DNA of 64,000 bases from Nostoc sp. 'Lobaria pulmonaria (5183) cyanobiont' (GCF_002949795.1 NZ_CP026692.1:3084545-3148544), one strand, 5' to 3'; positions 29,148 through 38,466 are shown, numbered from the stretch's first letter. Notes: generated by a model from the sequence alone, not told the origin. A program made the numbers and translations.

Positions 29148-29439
29148 TTAAAGGTGCGATGCCTGCGGTAAATGCTCGCCTACGCACATACAAATTCGTT
29201 AATTGTGGCTAGATGATTTTTCTGAAAATGCAAAGCGCCATTTAGTTATTGGTAAACTGTTCCAGATATAATTTGCATATCTAAATTTAATTAAAATATT
29301 GTGGGGTGGACAGCGTTCGGCTGACCTGTAGTGAGTGTTATTGAAGTAGCGCTGATGCTAAAGTCTTGCCCGCCCTAATTATGCAAGTTAAAGGTAAAAC
29401 AGCTTATTGCTAAACTTACCCTCCACTTGATGGCTTTTT

Positions 29440-29751
29440 TCAGTTCTTTTTCATATCACGAGCCATGTTGAGGTAGTAGTCGTCAAGTTTGGCATTAGAA
29501 CGACGGCGGTTAGTGGCAAGAATTTTAGCAGTGTTATCCCGATTCGTTTCAATTGGCTGTTTAGCTGAAGCTTGCTTTATGTTTTGCACCTGATCAGATT
29601 CCAAGAAATAACCAGACTCACTGAATCCGAAAAGCTTGCCAAAAAAACCAAATAAATTTCCGAAAAAATTAGAAATACTTTGGAATAAAACACCAAACAA
29701 GCCTTCAAAACGAAGGAACAAGTTCCGAATAAATTGAGTTAGACGAAGCAT
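29440..29751 (-). CDS. small amphipathic protein of unknown function
   Basis: A 103-residue protein. The first 45 residues are Phe/Leu/Gly-rich and helical (FFGNLFGFFGKLFGF), probably membrane-associating. The rest is polar and basic, ending in LDDYYLNMARDMKKN. I do not recognise the family. ATG start and compositional contrast with the flanks support coding. Confidence 0.55.
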   Translation of the reverse strand: MLRLTQFIRNLFLRFEGLFGVLFQSISNFFGNLFGFFGKLFGFSESGYFLESDQVQNIKQASAKQPIETNRDNTAKILATNRRRSNAKLDDYYLNMARDMKKN

Positions 29752-29911
29752 AACAGTACCTTCAATGATTGCCTATTATAATTGTGACTCAATTCGGATT
29801 TGGGGATTGCTGATATGGCAAAAATCTACCAGTAGGTAGGTATAGCTCAACTAGGAATTACGTTTGATATGGCAATTGCCGATCGCTCTGTCTGATCAAT
29901 TCCCACAGCCT

Positions 29912-30802
29912 TTAGTTTTCCTGAACCAGCAAAACTGACTTCACCGGACGCTTGATAGAATTTCCTTCCAAATCAACCTTCCCGTAAAAGGTTTTCCGAT
30001 TGTAATAAAGCGAAGACGAACTCCCCCCATCCAGATTCATCGCTTGATCGGCACCAAGAGTTTTCATAAAATTAGCTAATGCTGGCAACGACACCCCAGA
30101 GTTCGCGGGAGCCGAGGGTTTTTGAGCCACCATAACTAAAATAACGCTACCATCACGGGTTATACCTACAGCAGTTCTGGCATTGAGTTGCTTGCTGCCA
30201 AGTGCATCTCGTTTATTGGCATTATCTACAAAGCCCTCTTTTTCTAAGGTGAGTTCTGGTAATAGGCGTGGGCCAGCACCTATAGCATCAACTAACTGAC
30301 AACCTGCTGGTGGTGACTGACTGTGTAGGGCAATGGAATAGCGAATAGTTTGCCCGCATAAGTAGCGACGGAATTCTGTGCGATTGAATATTTGACCCAA
30401 ATAAGGTTTTAAGTTGGGATTATTCACCAGCCGCTCGTTTTCCTTGGGATCAGCTACCAACTTCCCTTGTCGGACAACATAAGATGTAGTTTTTTGGTTG
30501 GCTGGATCAAAAAAGCCTGCATTCAAAACAGCTACAGCTCGATGCTTTTGAGCAAATTCCTCTACGGTGGCTACTTTCTGTGATAGTGCAGGAGTTACCA
30601 AAAATTTGCTATTAACTGGAATCAACAGAATGTGAGCGATGCCTTGGGGCAAAGTGCGATCGAAGTAGCGGATAGTTTTTGGTGGTGAAGCTGCAATAGT
30701 GGGTATTGACGGTGTTGAAAAACGCAAATTAAACCACAATACCATTGCCAAACTAATTAATATCAAAGCCAATAGTTTGATTTTTCTCACTTTAAAACTC
30801 AC
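29912..30802 (-). CDS. phosphodiester glycosidase-domain (NAGPA-like) exported protein
   Basis: The 296-residue protein has an N-terminal anchor (about residues 10-28) and then the phosphodiester glycosidase/DUF2233 fold. Key parts are AVLNAGFFDP near 93, ARTAVGIT, and ADQAMNLDGGSSSSLYY near 255, the catalytic loop of the family. Members cleave GlcNAc-type phosphodiesters or act on envelope glycans. An extracytoplasmic, membrane-tethered location is likely. No operon partner is visible. Confidence 0.8.
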   Translation of the reverse strand: MSFKVRKIKLLALILISLAMVLWFNLRFSTPSIPTIAASPPKTIRYFDRTLPQGIAHILLIPVNSKFLVTPALSQKVATVEEFAQKHRAVAVLNAGFFDPANQKTTSYVVRQGKLVADPKENERLVNNPNLKPYLGQIFNRTEFRRYLCGQTIRYSIALHSQSPPAGCQLVDAIGAGPRLLPELTLEKEGFVDNANKRDALGSKQLNARTAVGITRDGSVILVMVAQKPSAPANSGVSLPALANFMKTLGADQAMNLDGGSSSSLYYNRKTFYGKVDLEGNSIKRPVKSVLLVQEN

Positions 30803-31008
30803 TTGCAGCCAGTTAGATCAAAAAAGTTGATTTAGTTGATTTCATTAAAATACTTTAAGCTAAAAAACAAACAATTAATTTTAATTACTCCCGGTTCGCC
30901 GATTTTTTAGGGAGTTAGGAAAAGGAAATAGTCAAAAGTATACCGAAGGGCATATAGGACTAGTATTTGATTTATGACAAAGCTCCATACATTTGAAGAG
31001 TGGCAAAA

Positions 31009-31290
31009 TCACTCGTTTGTGTGTCGGAGAAACCACTCAAACATCCATTTAAGATAAGAGAACGAAGGAATCAAAGCACAGAAACGCCGCACCCAGGTTT
31101 TAGCTTGTAACCAAATATCCTCAATTGGATTTTGTGATGGGCAATTAGGAGCTTTAGGGTTCGCAATGAATTTTCCACTGCTCTTGAGACAAACCTTGGT
31201 TTATCTCACCTAAAAAGTTTTGAACCAGATGTGAACGATGGTAAGAAGCACCATCCCAAAAAAGAAGTAATATGCAGGTTGGGGGACTGG
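31009..31290 (-). pseudogene. IS630-type transposase, C-terminal fragment with frameshift
   Basis: The minus strand reads LLLFWDGASYHRSHLVQNF (second catalytic Asp) to HCEP. It then shifts frame to APNCPSQNPIEDIWLQAK, with the catalytic Glu of the IS630 DDE triad, ending LRHTNE at TGA 31009-31011. The N-terminal half is missing. Confidence 0.75.
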
Positions 31291-31490
31291 TCTAATAAAT
31301 AACGTAGAAGCTGGTTTATCATTGTTCGTTGTTAGACAGATACAACCCTCAGTATTATCTCGTACTTTTTTTCAGAAATCAAATATGAGGCGTTGCATAA
31401 ATGCGGGATGAATTGGCGGTTGAAACCATTGTAAATTCGTTATAAATTGTGCGAAATCATCCCTTAATTCAGCAAGTCCGCAAATTGATA

Positions 31491-31634
31491 TCAACTTTTG
31501 TCGCGCCTTTTAGCCAATTTTAAAAAAGTAAAAGGAATTCCTAAGTGTTGAGCTATACGCTGCACTTGTCTTAAGGTTTTGTAGGAACGAATTTGCTGCT
31601 TACCTTTGTTGTTGTGATGTCTGCGGTATTTCAT
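31491..31634 (-). CDS. possible 47-residue basic protein
   Basis: From ATG 31634 the frame encodes KYRRHHNNKGKQQIRSYKTL and continues to a TGA at 31491. It is highly basic and helical, with AGGTAA upstream of the start. It lies in transposase debris and could be part of a mobile element. Function unknown. Confidence 0.35.
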   Translation of the reverse strand: MKYRRHHNNKGKQQIRSYKTLRQVQRIAQHLGIPFTFLKLAKRRDKS

Positions 31635-32053
31635 TTATCTGTTTACCTGGCGTTGTATAAAAATTTCCCAAACCTGTCCATGCAGTAACTATGAGATGAT
31701 GTCTATCCACTGAAGCTTTTAACCTTCACCTTAGCACTAGCATTTTCGTCACTACCAAATTGAGTTTACTTTTGTTGCCAAAATTAATGTTACAAAATGA
31801 AGTAGTATCAAGAATTTCTTTTGCGTGTGTCAGAGAACAGTCTGAAAAATGGTTGGATTAACTACAACTACTTTATATTACTTTTATTACCAAATAAATT
31901 GGTTTAAAAAGATATAAATAACCAATTATTTGTGTATATTTTATATATTAATGGATAATAAAAAATTATATATTTTCTGTCAGTAGGGATACAGATTAAT
32001 TTAATTAGTTGTTATTATTTATGTGTAAATAAAAAGACAGTAGGAGTCATAAA
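31635..32053. other. AT-rich intergenic region
   Basis: No clear coding sequence. The last 180 bases are strongly AT-rich and should hold the promoter of the first mop gene. Confidence 0.4.
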
Positions 32054-32263
32054 ATGCAAGTTAGCGCTCGTAATGCTCTCAAAGGAACTATAAAAAACGT
32101 TGTCGTTGGCTCTGTAAATAGTGAAGTAACAATAGAAGTAGCACCAGGGGTAGAGGTGACTGCAATTATTACCAAATCATCAGCAGAAAATCTCAAACTT
32201 ACTGAAGGTAAAGAAGTCCACGCCATAATTAAATCATCAGATGTAATAATTGCCGTAGACTAA
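32054..32263 (+). CDS. mop: Mop/molbindin (TOBE domain), copy 1
   Basis: The 69-residue single TOBE domain contains SARNALKGTIKNVVVGSVNS, EVTIEVAPGVEVTAIIT and SAENLKLTEG, the complete molbindin pattern. Such proteins form hexamers that store or buffer molybdate in the cytoplasm. A ribosome site (TAGGAG) precedes the ATG. A paralogue lies 1.4 kb away on the other strand with hesA between them, and the wider locus contains modD. Confidence 0.9.
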   Translation: MQVSARNALKGTIKNVVVGSVNSEVTIEVAPGVEVTAIITKSSAENLKLTEGKEVHAIIKSSDVIIAVD

Positions 32264-32299
32264 AGTAATTGTTGGGATTCTATTAAGGGGGCTATCAAA

Positions 32300-32440
32300 C
32301 TGCCCTCTGTAACGCGATCGCGTAGGTAACTCCTTACTACAACTTTCCCATCAATGATGTGTAGATAAGCTAAACCAAAGCGATTTAATCTATTAGCCAC
32401 ACCACCAAATGTCTGCATAGGATTGCGATCGCACGCTTGT
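32300..32440 (-). pseudogene. relic of an Old Yellow Enzyme-type flavin oxidoreductase
   Basis: The minus strand encodes CDRNPMQTFGGVANRLNRFG then LAYLHIIDGKV, the segment of NADH:flavin/alkene reductases that reads NPMxTF...LNRFGLAYLH. Nothing else of the roughly 360-residue protein remains. It overlaps the 3' flank of mop copy 1. Confidence 0.5.
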
Positions 32441-32777
32441 GATGTCCCAAGATAGCGATAAACTGCTGTACTGGTGATTGTTCCAAGTATTCTTTGAGAA
32501 TCGCCAAGTCATATCGCGCACTATGAACAAGGATAAATCCTAACCTCAAGACAGCAGTTATAGATACCGTACTGATTCCTGCATCAGCCATTGCTGTATA
32601 TCTCACCAGAAAGTAATAATACTTCAAAGGCCCCACGCTTTACTGTGGGGCTTATTCCATTGGGCATTCAACCCAGGACAAAGAGTATTGCACAATAGCT
32701 CCCTTAATGATGCCTGAAAAAAATACCAACTTTATAGGTAGTAAATCAGAAAAATGTATAGACAACTACAATACCTG

Positions 32778-32795
32778 CTACCAACTAGGTGGTAG
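32778..32795. promoter_or_regulatory. dyad operator candidate upstream of hesA copy 1
   Basis: ctaccaactaggtggtag is an imperfect palindrome (ctacca/tggtag) ending 30 bases before the ATG. TACCAACTA or its complement recurs before hesA copy 2, modD and, with one change, the TonB receptor. Confidence 0.4.
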
Positions 32796-32825
32796 ATTTT
32801 ACAACTGATAAAGAGGTAAAAAGCG

Positions 32826-33584
32826 ATGAACTTAACACCCAGTGAGTTAGAACGCTATCACCGCCAAATGATGCTTCCCAATTTTGGAGAAGCAGGACAA
32901 AAGCGCTTGAAGTCTGCAACGGTTTTGGTTACAGGTGTAGGGGGATTAGGCGGGACATCAGCGCTTTATTTGGCAGTAGCGGGTGTTGGGCGGCTAATCC
33001 TAGTTCGGGGTGGTAACTTGCGGCTAGATGATCTCAATCGTCAGGTTCTAATGACAAATGATTGGGTAGGTAAGCCAAGAGTACTCAAAGCCAAAGAAAC
33101 TCTGCAAGCGATTAATCCTGATATTCAGGTGGAAGCAGTTGATGATTACGTTACAAAAGAGAATGTAGATTCTTTAGTGCAATCTGCTGATATAGCTGTT
33201 GATTGCGCCCACAATTTCACAGAGCGGAACTTGCTCAATCAGGCTTGCGTGCGCTGGCAAAAACCAATGGTAGAAGCTGCAATGGACGGAATGGAAGCTT
33301 ACCTGACAACGATTATTCCTGGTGTCACTCCTTGTCTATCATGCTTGTTTCCAGAAAAGCCGGATTGGAATCAGCGTGGGTTCTCGGTTATCGGTGCTGT
33401 TTCTGGGACACTCGCTTGTCTTAGTGCATTAGAGGTAATAAAGCTGATTACTAAGTTTAGTCAACCCTTATTGTCACAACTGCTAACAATCGATTTGATG
33501 CGAATGGAATTTGCCAAACGACATTCTTATCGCGATCCTTCATGTCTGGTGTGTAGTAGCAGTTTTGAAGAGGAAAATTCGTAA
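32826..33584 (+). CDS. hesA: HesA/MoeB/ThiF-family adenylating protein, copy 1
   Basis: The 252-residue product has the Rossmann motif VLVTGVGGLGGT near 33, LRLDDLNRQVL and GKPRVLKAKE (E1-type ATP site). Zn ligands are CLSC near 178 and CLVC near the C-terminus. The crossover region that bears the catalytic Cys in MoeB (PSCAEAGV) has no Cys here, so it likely adenylates without forming a thioester, as for HesA. HesA is linked to nitrogen-fixation and metal-cluster assembly in heterocystous cyanobacteria. It is flanked by two mop genes; the copy at 47.1 kb differs at one internal residue (S for F) and in the tail. Confidence 0.85.
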   Translation: MNLTPSELERYHRQMMLPNFGEAGQKRLKSATVLVTGVGGLGGTSALYLAVAGVGRLILVRGGNLRLDDLNRQVLMTNDWVGKPRVLKAKETLQAINPDIQVEAVDDYVTKENVDSLVQSADIAVDCAHNFTERNLLNQACVRWQKPMVEAAMDGMEAYLTTIIPGVTPCLSCLFPEKPDWNQRGFSVIGAVSGTLACLSALEVIKLITKFSQPLLSQLLTIDLMRMEFAKRHSYRDPSCLVCSSSFEEENS

Positions 33585-33649
33585 ATAGTTAGATAATTGT
33601 AGCGATCGCTCTATAAGCGGATCGCCACAACTTATCTACTCATTTCGAG

Positions 33650-33859
33650 CTATTCTGTAGCAATTATCACATCTGACGCTTTAATCACAGCGATCGCTTG
33701 TTTTCCCTCTTGAAGTTGGAGATGCTCTACTGACTCTTTGGTAATAATTGCAGTTACTTCCACCCCAGGCACAATTTCTAATATGACCTCAGAGTTGACT
33801 GCTCCTTGGTGAATTTCCTTAATAGTTCCTTTTAAGGAATTACGAGCGCTAACTTCCAT
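33650..33859 (-). CDS. mop: Mop/molbindin (TOBE domain), copy 2
   Basis: The 69-residue paralogue of the gene at 32054, with SARNSLKGTIKEIHQGAVNS and VEVTAIITKESVEHLQLQEG. It converges with hesA copy 1. The two Mops differ at many positions (about 65-70 percent identity by eye), so this is an older duplication than hesA. A decayed piece of its 3' end is found at 54481-54588. Confidence 0.9.
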   Translation of the reverse strand: MEVSARNSLKGTIKEIHQGAVNSEVILEIVPGVEVTAIITKESVEHLQLQEGKQAIAVIKASDVIIATE

Positions 33860-34276
33860 ATTTTGATACTCCCTACGTTAAAAGATAATTCTAAACTGAG
33901 TAGTACTAACAACTATCAGATTATTAGATTATCTTCATTTAGTGGGATGTTATCTTCTGCCTTACAGAATAACTTAGATATCAGACTGGTATTAGAATAT
34001 CGCGAAAAAGTCGATAGTAAAATAGTCAAAGGGACAGTCAAAACTTGGCGCAGCATTTATTAAAAACTGTTTTTAGTGATGCGGCTACTCAGTTCTCTGG
34101 GTGCGTTCTGAGAATTTTTGGCAATCGTAGATTTAGTAATTTGTCAAGTAGTTGAATCCTGACTAACTACACTGGTTACTTTTTTGAGAATTTAATATAA
34201 CTTTTTTTACAAGATTAGAATGCTCTCTATCAAACCCTGATTCTTGCATCTGGATGAAAATATCAAAGCTTAGTTT
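33860..34276. other. intergenic region between mop 2 and repeats
   Basis: I see no supported gene. A 66-codon open frame on the plus strand (33863-34063) has no ribosome site and no family match. Confidence 0.4.
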
Positions 34277-34370
34277 TACAGCAGAATTCAAGTATTTGAA
34301 CCACATCTGTTGTAGGGGCGCAAGGCCTTGCGCCCCTACCACGTGGTTTATTTACCTGAAAATAGCTGTA
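34277..34370. repeat. dispersed repeat with G+C-rich palindrome
   Basis: It contains gtaggggcgcaag followed by its reverse complement cttgcgcccctac (a 28-base palindrome at about 34312-34339). The whole 94-bp segment is present in inverse orientation at 54711-54804. Confidence 0.85.
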
Positions 34371-34404
34371 AACAAGCAAGAAGGCGTAACGCCTACAACA
34401 GGAA

Positions 34405-34450
34405 GCCACTTGGTCTACTTGTTAGGGTTTCCCCAAGTAGACCAAGTGGC
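34405..34450. repeat. 17-bp perfect inverted repeat
   Basis: gccacttggtctacttg (34405-34421) and its exact reverse complement (34434-34450) flank a 12-base loop. It lies 43 bases behind the stop of the minus-strand gene at 34493, where it could end or protect that transcript. Confidence 0.85.
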
Positions 34451-34492
34451 GTGGTAACTCTCCGTTGTCGGCGTTTTTAATCAGAAAGGTTT

Positions 34493-35170
34493 TCAGAAAT
34501 ATTTTGGTTTCAAAGGAGAAGGAGGAGCAGATAAGATGAGGATATTTGTCACATTACTAACGTAACGACCTCCGGCTTTGTCACCTGGAACTACTAAACG
34601 AGCAAATCCTTCGTCTGTTAAAGGCAAGACTTTACCATCACTACCTTTTTTTGCAAATGCAACTAACACTGTTTTCCCTTCAAAGTTAGGTTGAATCTCA
34701 CCAATAGCTACGACTGCACCATAGCAATCTGTGGCGTCAACTAGAACATATTGCCTCAGAAAAGAGTTTTTACTATTCACCCCAGAATTTCCAGGTTTTA
34801 GACCACCTCCGGCTTTCGGATTATTAATCAATTCCCATAGGGGAACTCCATAGTATGTTTCTGTTCGTGGACCTGAACCGGTTTGAAAGCTTACAGTAAT
34901 TTCAGTAACTAATGCTGGATTTTGTTTTTTTAAAGTATCTCGCAAATTTGTCAGGTTTTGCAAGTTATAGGTGGTTGGATTATTGAGTTCTCCACCCAAA
35001 CGAAAACTTTGCGAAGAACCTCCAGGACACTTATTTTTATCCCAGAGAGAAGGTGTTTTTTCTTTTTGATTCCAGGGAACATCACTTCTGGAGTCAGCTA
35101 AAGTAGGCTGCCATAAAACCAGTAGCGATAGTATTAAAGACGCAATGGGTATCTGGCGGGTAAAACGCAT
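34493..35170 (-). CDS. exported molybdopterin-oxidoreductase-like domain protein
   Basis: A 225-residue protein with a signal peptide (residues 1-25, probable cleavage after TLA). The mature part has YGVPLWELINNP, LVDATDCYGAVVAIGEI and DEGFARLVVPGDKAGGRYVSN. These resemble the fold of the sulfite-oxidase-type molybdopterin domain as found in short periplasmic proteins. The cofactor-binding Cys arrangement of true SUOX enzymes is not evident, so it may be a non-catalytic or substrate-binding relative. Location beside mop and modD fits a molybdenum theme. Confidence 0.6.
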   Translation of the reverse strand: MRFTRQIPIASLILSLLVLWQPTLADSRSDVPWNQKEKTPSLWDKNKCPGGSSQSFRLGGELNNPTTYNLQNLTNLRDTLKKQNPALVTEITVSFQTGSGPRTETYYGVPLWELINNPKAGGGLKPGNSGVNSKNSFLRQYVLVDATDCYGAVVAIGEIQPNFEGKTVLVAFAKKGSDGKVLPLTDEGFARLVVPGDKAGGRYVSNVTNILILSAPPSPLKPKYF

Positions 35171-35684
35171 AAAATCCTTCTCCGTTTACGATTGAATATT
35201 GAAAAAATTAGATAGTTTTGCTCAAAGCTTTTCGCTCACCAAAAATTAGTATCGTTCTCACCAGAACTGAGCAAGTTGACAATAAATTTTGTTAGATAAA
35301 AATAAAACTTTCAAATCATTCAACTTTCAACTCCTTACCAGACAATACAAAATAGCTAGTTTTCAATATAAATTATTAAAAACTAATGAATCCAAAGACA
35401 AAGTTATCCGCAAATCTCAGAATAGGTTTGCGTTTTTCAAAATAGATAAGTGTATCTATGTATGTACTGAAGATAATACCAACTTATTGAGTAAATTACC
35501 ATATTATTTGGTAATTAAACACTAACAAAATTAATTTTTATTTCTTTTTAAAATAGTGAAGCTTAATATTGTATACAAACTTGCTATCGCTATTTGTTTT
35601 ATAAACAGGTTACTATCAAGCTAATAAAGTGTTTGTAAGTGGGATTTACCTGTAAATTAGAAAACTGTCCGATTTGTGGAGAAG
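35171..35684. other. AT-rich intergenic region
   Basis: No gene supported. A 78-codon frame at 35289-35525 is AT-driven, lacks a ribosome site and matches nothing I know. Confidence 0.4.
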
Positions 35685-35822
35685 GGTTGTAGTTGTGCCG
35701 ACACTATAAGTTGGAGCAAAACTATCCAGCTACTAGACTCGTAGTGTATGCAACCAATAGACTAAAGAAGTGGAACCGTTCACAGGTGCGGTGAACAGAG
35801 CGATATAGCCATTTATCGCTCT
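35685..35822 (+). ncRNA. candidate structured RNA (nested stems)
   Basis: Within a G+C-richer island of AT-rich DNA, helices nest. ggttg (35685) pairs with caacc (35751), cacta (35702) with tagtg (35742), and agttgga (35709) with tccagct (35725, one G-U). Two further hairpins follow: gttcac/gtgaac (35778/35791) and agagcgat/atcgctct (35797/35815). No coding frame overlaps it. The hairpins could equally act on the minus strand behind modD. No known riboswitch consensus was recognised. Confidence 0.3.
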
Positions 35823-35959
35823 ATTTCATCAACTACTTAAGAGCTTCGTAAAACCCCTGCTCTACTTCCATTTTAAGTCTTGCGTCACTATTCTTTCTAG
35901 TTCAACTCCTACGTTTTAACAACTGCAATCTTAAGTATTCAAACTAAATTAAAAATGCA

Positions 35960-36835
35960 CTACTGTGCCATCCTCATTTTGACTGCAATATCGCACGGTT
36001 TACCAAAATACGGTGAACTTGTCACTAAAATACCTACACCAGTGCTAGCATAATCCTTTATATTTTCAGAGGTAATACCACCAGCCGCTGCTAGTTTTAA
36101 GTTTGGATACTGCTGCTTCAACTTCAAAACTAGAGGCTCAAGGTCTGGTAGGGGAATTTTATCAAACTGAATTAAATCTACACCTGCTTGAGCAGCCATC
36201 CAAGCATCTTCTGGTGTATCTACTTCAACGCAAATATGTTGTTCTGGAAACTGTCGTCGCAGTTCATTCATGCGCTCAATTAGCCCAACTATACCTCCTA
36301 GAAATATCAGGTGTTGGTTAAAGATCAGAACTGTTTCAGATAATCCTAAGCGATGAAAAAAACCCCCGCCAGCTAGAACTGCTTTGATGGAAAGCGCTCT
36401 AGTACCTGGAAAACATTTACGAGTAGTCACAATAGAAATAGACTGATTTACTGTTTTAGCAGTATCTACTAATACTCTTGTACGCGAAGCAATGCCGGAG
36501 GCGTATTCCATCAAATTTAAAGCAACTCTCCAGCCACTATGCAAAGCTTGAGCAGTGCCACTAGCTTGAAGAATTAATTGCTTCTCTTGGCAGACTGTAC
36601 CACTTTCGACTTGATAATGAACTTCGGCACCACAATATTTTAATACTCTGGCTGCTTCTTCAGTAGCGCAAATGTTCATCGGATGACGGGTAGAAAACTC
36701 GATTTCACCAGGTTGCTTACCAATGCCAAGTCCGTAGGTTGTCAAATCTAGGTAGGGAACATCTTCCTGAATTAACCTAGCGATCGCCTCATCTGAGAAG
36801 AAAACACTCATTTTAGTTTTATGATCGGCTGACAA
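35960..36835 (-). CDS. modD: ModD, molybdenum-linked phosphoribosyltransferase-like protein
   Basis: The 291-residue protein has the quinolinate phosphoribosyltransferase (NadC) fold. Features include VALNLMEYASGIASRTR, TTRKCFPGTRALSIKAVLAGG, EVDTPEDAWMA and KLAAAGGITSENI. The variant FPGTR...GGGFFHRLGLS is typical of ModD rather than NadC. ModD genes accompany molybdate transport and storage genes; the reaction is not established. A TACCAACTA motif lies about 83 bases upstream of the ATG. Confidence 0.8.
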   Translation of the reverse strand: MSADHKTKMSVFFSDEAIARLIQEDVPYLDLTTYGLGIGKQPGEIEFSTRHPMNICATEEAARVLKYCGAEVHYQVESGTVCQEKQLILQASGTAQALHSGWRVALNLMEYASGIASRTRVLVDTAKTVNQSISIVTTRKCFPGTRALSIKAVLAGGGFFHRLGLSETVLIFNQHLIFLGGIVGLIERMNELRRQFPEQHICVEVDTPEDAWMAAQAGVDLIQFDKIPLPDLEPLVLKLKQQYPNLKLAAAGGITSENIKDYASTGVGILVTSSPYFGKPCDIAVKMRMAQ

Positions 36836-36961
36836 ATAAATAGCTCAATCAAGATTCACACTAAACCTAATCTCATTCAGTTGTCGGAATTGTAATAATT
36901 ACTACTATTGTCCCAAATAGTTGGTAACAAAATAACTTTGTTAAACTGCGTCCACGTTGAA

Positions 36962-37095
36962 AACCGTAGTTCTGTATGAATAGAAAAACCCTCATCCCCC
37001 AGCCCCTTCTCCCAATATTGGGAGAAGGGGAGCCGGAAAGAAGTCCCTCTCCCTACTTGGGAGAGGGATTTAGGCTGAGGGCAAAAACTACGGTT
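36962..37095. repeat. 134-bp fold-back element
   Basis: The outer arms aaccgtagtt/aactacggtt (36962 and 37086) enclose ccctca/tgaggg. Inside are a perfect 28-base palindrome (37003-37030, left half ccccttctcccaat) and a 9-bp hairpin (37045-37053 with 37059-37067). Its C-rich part is related to the repeat at 4604-4692. The nested symmetry suggests a MITE or REP-like unit. Confidence 0.8.
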
Positions 37096-37250
37096 CTCAA
37101 CATAGATGAGGTTTAAAAAAGAATATATACCTGAGTCGTTAGAATTAGTTAAATGCTGAAATTGGAAACTATTGACTTACAATATCAAGCTTGAATTTAG
37201 CAATCATACAGATAGTGTAAATTACAAACATAATCCAAAGAAGATTGAGA

Positions 37251-37958
37251 ATGCTAAATTTAGATGCCATTTATCATACAACAATGCAATCAGTTCCATA
37301 CAGTTATGCTGTGATAGAGAATTTGTTGCCCAAAACAGCTAGCTTGGAACTTGCTGCCAGCTTTCCCCAGGAACAGTTTCACTTATCAATAGGGGAAGGA
37401 TATGGATACCTTTGGAGTGAGATGCTTGCTAGTAACGAGGATATTGCTTTGATCTACAAATTTTGCGATCGCGCCAGCCCTGAGTTGTCAGCTCGTTGGC
37501 GCGATCGCATTACACAAGGAAGATTATCTTCTAATCTTGGTAATCTCAGCAGTATTTGGCGACAACTGATAGAAGAACTGTGGACACCTGCTTACCGCCA
37601 AGCCTTAACACAGATGTCTGGGGTGGAACTTAAAGACTGTGCAATGGTGATTGGGTTTCGTCGATATAATCTAGGTCACTGTCATCGCCCTCATACTGAT
37701 GAACCATCGAAAGCTTTGACTCACTTGCTATTTTTCAATGAACAATGGTCTATGGACTGGGGTGGTTGTTTGCGAATTCTCTTGGACGAAAAACCAGAAT
37801 CTGTCTTCCAAGATATTGCACCACTGGGCCAGTTTTCGGCTGTGATTGCGCGCTCAGATAATTCCTGGCACATGGTAACTCCAGTAGCATCGACTGCACT
37901 ACAGTGCCGATTGGCTCTCAGGATTGCTTTTTTTCACAATCTCCATGCAGGTGCTTAG
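37251..37958 (+). CDS. 2OG-Fe(II) oxygenase, copy 1
   Basis: From ATG 37251 the 235-residue product carries the jelly-roll iron site. H148 and D150 lie in HRPHTDEPSK and H207 in SWHMVTP, with R220 or R224 binding 2-oxoglutarate. WGGCLRILLDE separates them as in prolyl-hydroxylase-like enzymes. The ATG is preferred over TTG at 37245 because the paralogue at 52796 starts MLNL in the same way. A piece of this gene (LASNEDIALIYKFCDRASPE region) was copied to 54588-54675. The substrate is unknown; iron-uptake genes nearby suggest a metallophore or amino acid. Confidence 0.8.
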   Translation: MLNLDAIYHTTMQSVPYSYAVIENLLPKTASLELAASFPQEQFHLSIGEGYGYLWSEMLASNEDIALIYKFCDRASPELSARWRDRITQGRLSSNLGNLSSIWRQLIEELWTPAYRQALTQMSGVELKDCAMVIGFRRYNLGHCHRPHTDEPSKALTHLLFFNEQWSMDWGGCLRILLDEKPESVFQDIAPLGQFSAVIARSDNSWHMVTPVASTALQCRLALRIAFFHNLHAGA

Positions 37959-38466
37959 TCCAATACGCTTGGGTTAAAAAAAATTGTAGGTTAGGTTAAG
38001 CAAAGCGCAACCCAAACTCGATGATGAACCTGAAGCATAGGTGTAGGATAGTTTGTTTGGAGTAATGCCACCAGTTCCTGGTCAAATAGTTCTACTTTGT
38101 CTGGTGTCAGGCTAGCTTCCACACCAATCTTTGTATGTCAAAGGCACAAATAAAGACACAAATATTATACCTGTGCCGAGATCAATAATTTTCTGTCCAG
38201 ATAAATCAATACTCAATAACTTTAGTGGTATTACCATCTTTGATAGGGCTGTTTCATTCCCTAAAAGGCGTTGATTTACAAGCGCCTCAGGCAAAAAAAT
38301 CAGGTGATTAAAAAATCTGATTTGCCCAGCCGTATTAAATATATTTTGGCTCAACCCAAAGATTTAGGCGCTTTCGCCTGAAGGGCTTTCATCGACGGCT
38401 GGGCATTTATATTCATGTCTTGTGCCTTACCAACTCAAGCACTGCTGTAAAAACAGCTTCAGCCTA
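37959..38466. other. intergenic region with a weak minus-strand frame
   Basis: An 80-codon frame (38112-38354, minus) reads FLPEALVNQRLLGNETALSK and IIDLGTG, vaguely like the start of a SAM-methyltransferase. It lacks the rest of the fold, so it may be a relic. Nothing else is evident. Confidence 0.3.

Larger units (their letters stand above)
32702..33584 (+). repeat. direct repeat copy A (hesA and promoter region)
   Basis: About 883 bp, starting 124 bases before the hesA ATG and ending at its stop codon, recur at 46970-47852 at a constant offset of 14268 with few changes. The last codons differ. Confidence 0.9.

Noticed and set aside
32385..32636. 83-codon minus-strand frame
   Set aside because: Part of it lies in the wrong frame over the Old Yellow Enzyme relic; no ribosome site or family match.
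33863..34063. 66-codon plus-strand frame
   Set aside because: Starts in the upstream region of mop copy 2, no ribosome site, not protein-like enough.
35289..35525. 78-codon plus-strand frame
   Set aside because: AT-driven composition in non-coding DNA; no ribosome site.
38112..38354. 80-codon minus-strand frame as a methyltransferase
   Set aside because: Only a short IIDLGTG stretch resembles motif I and the rest of the fold is absent, so no function is assigned.
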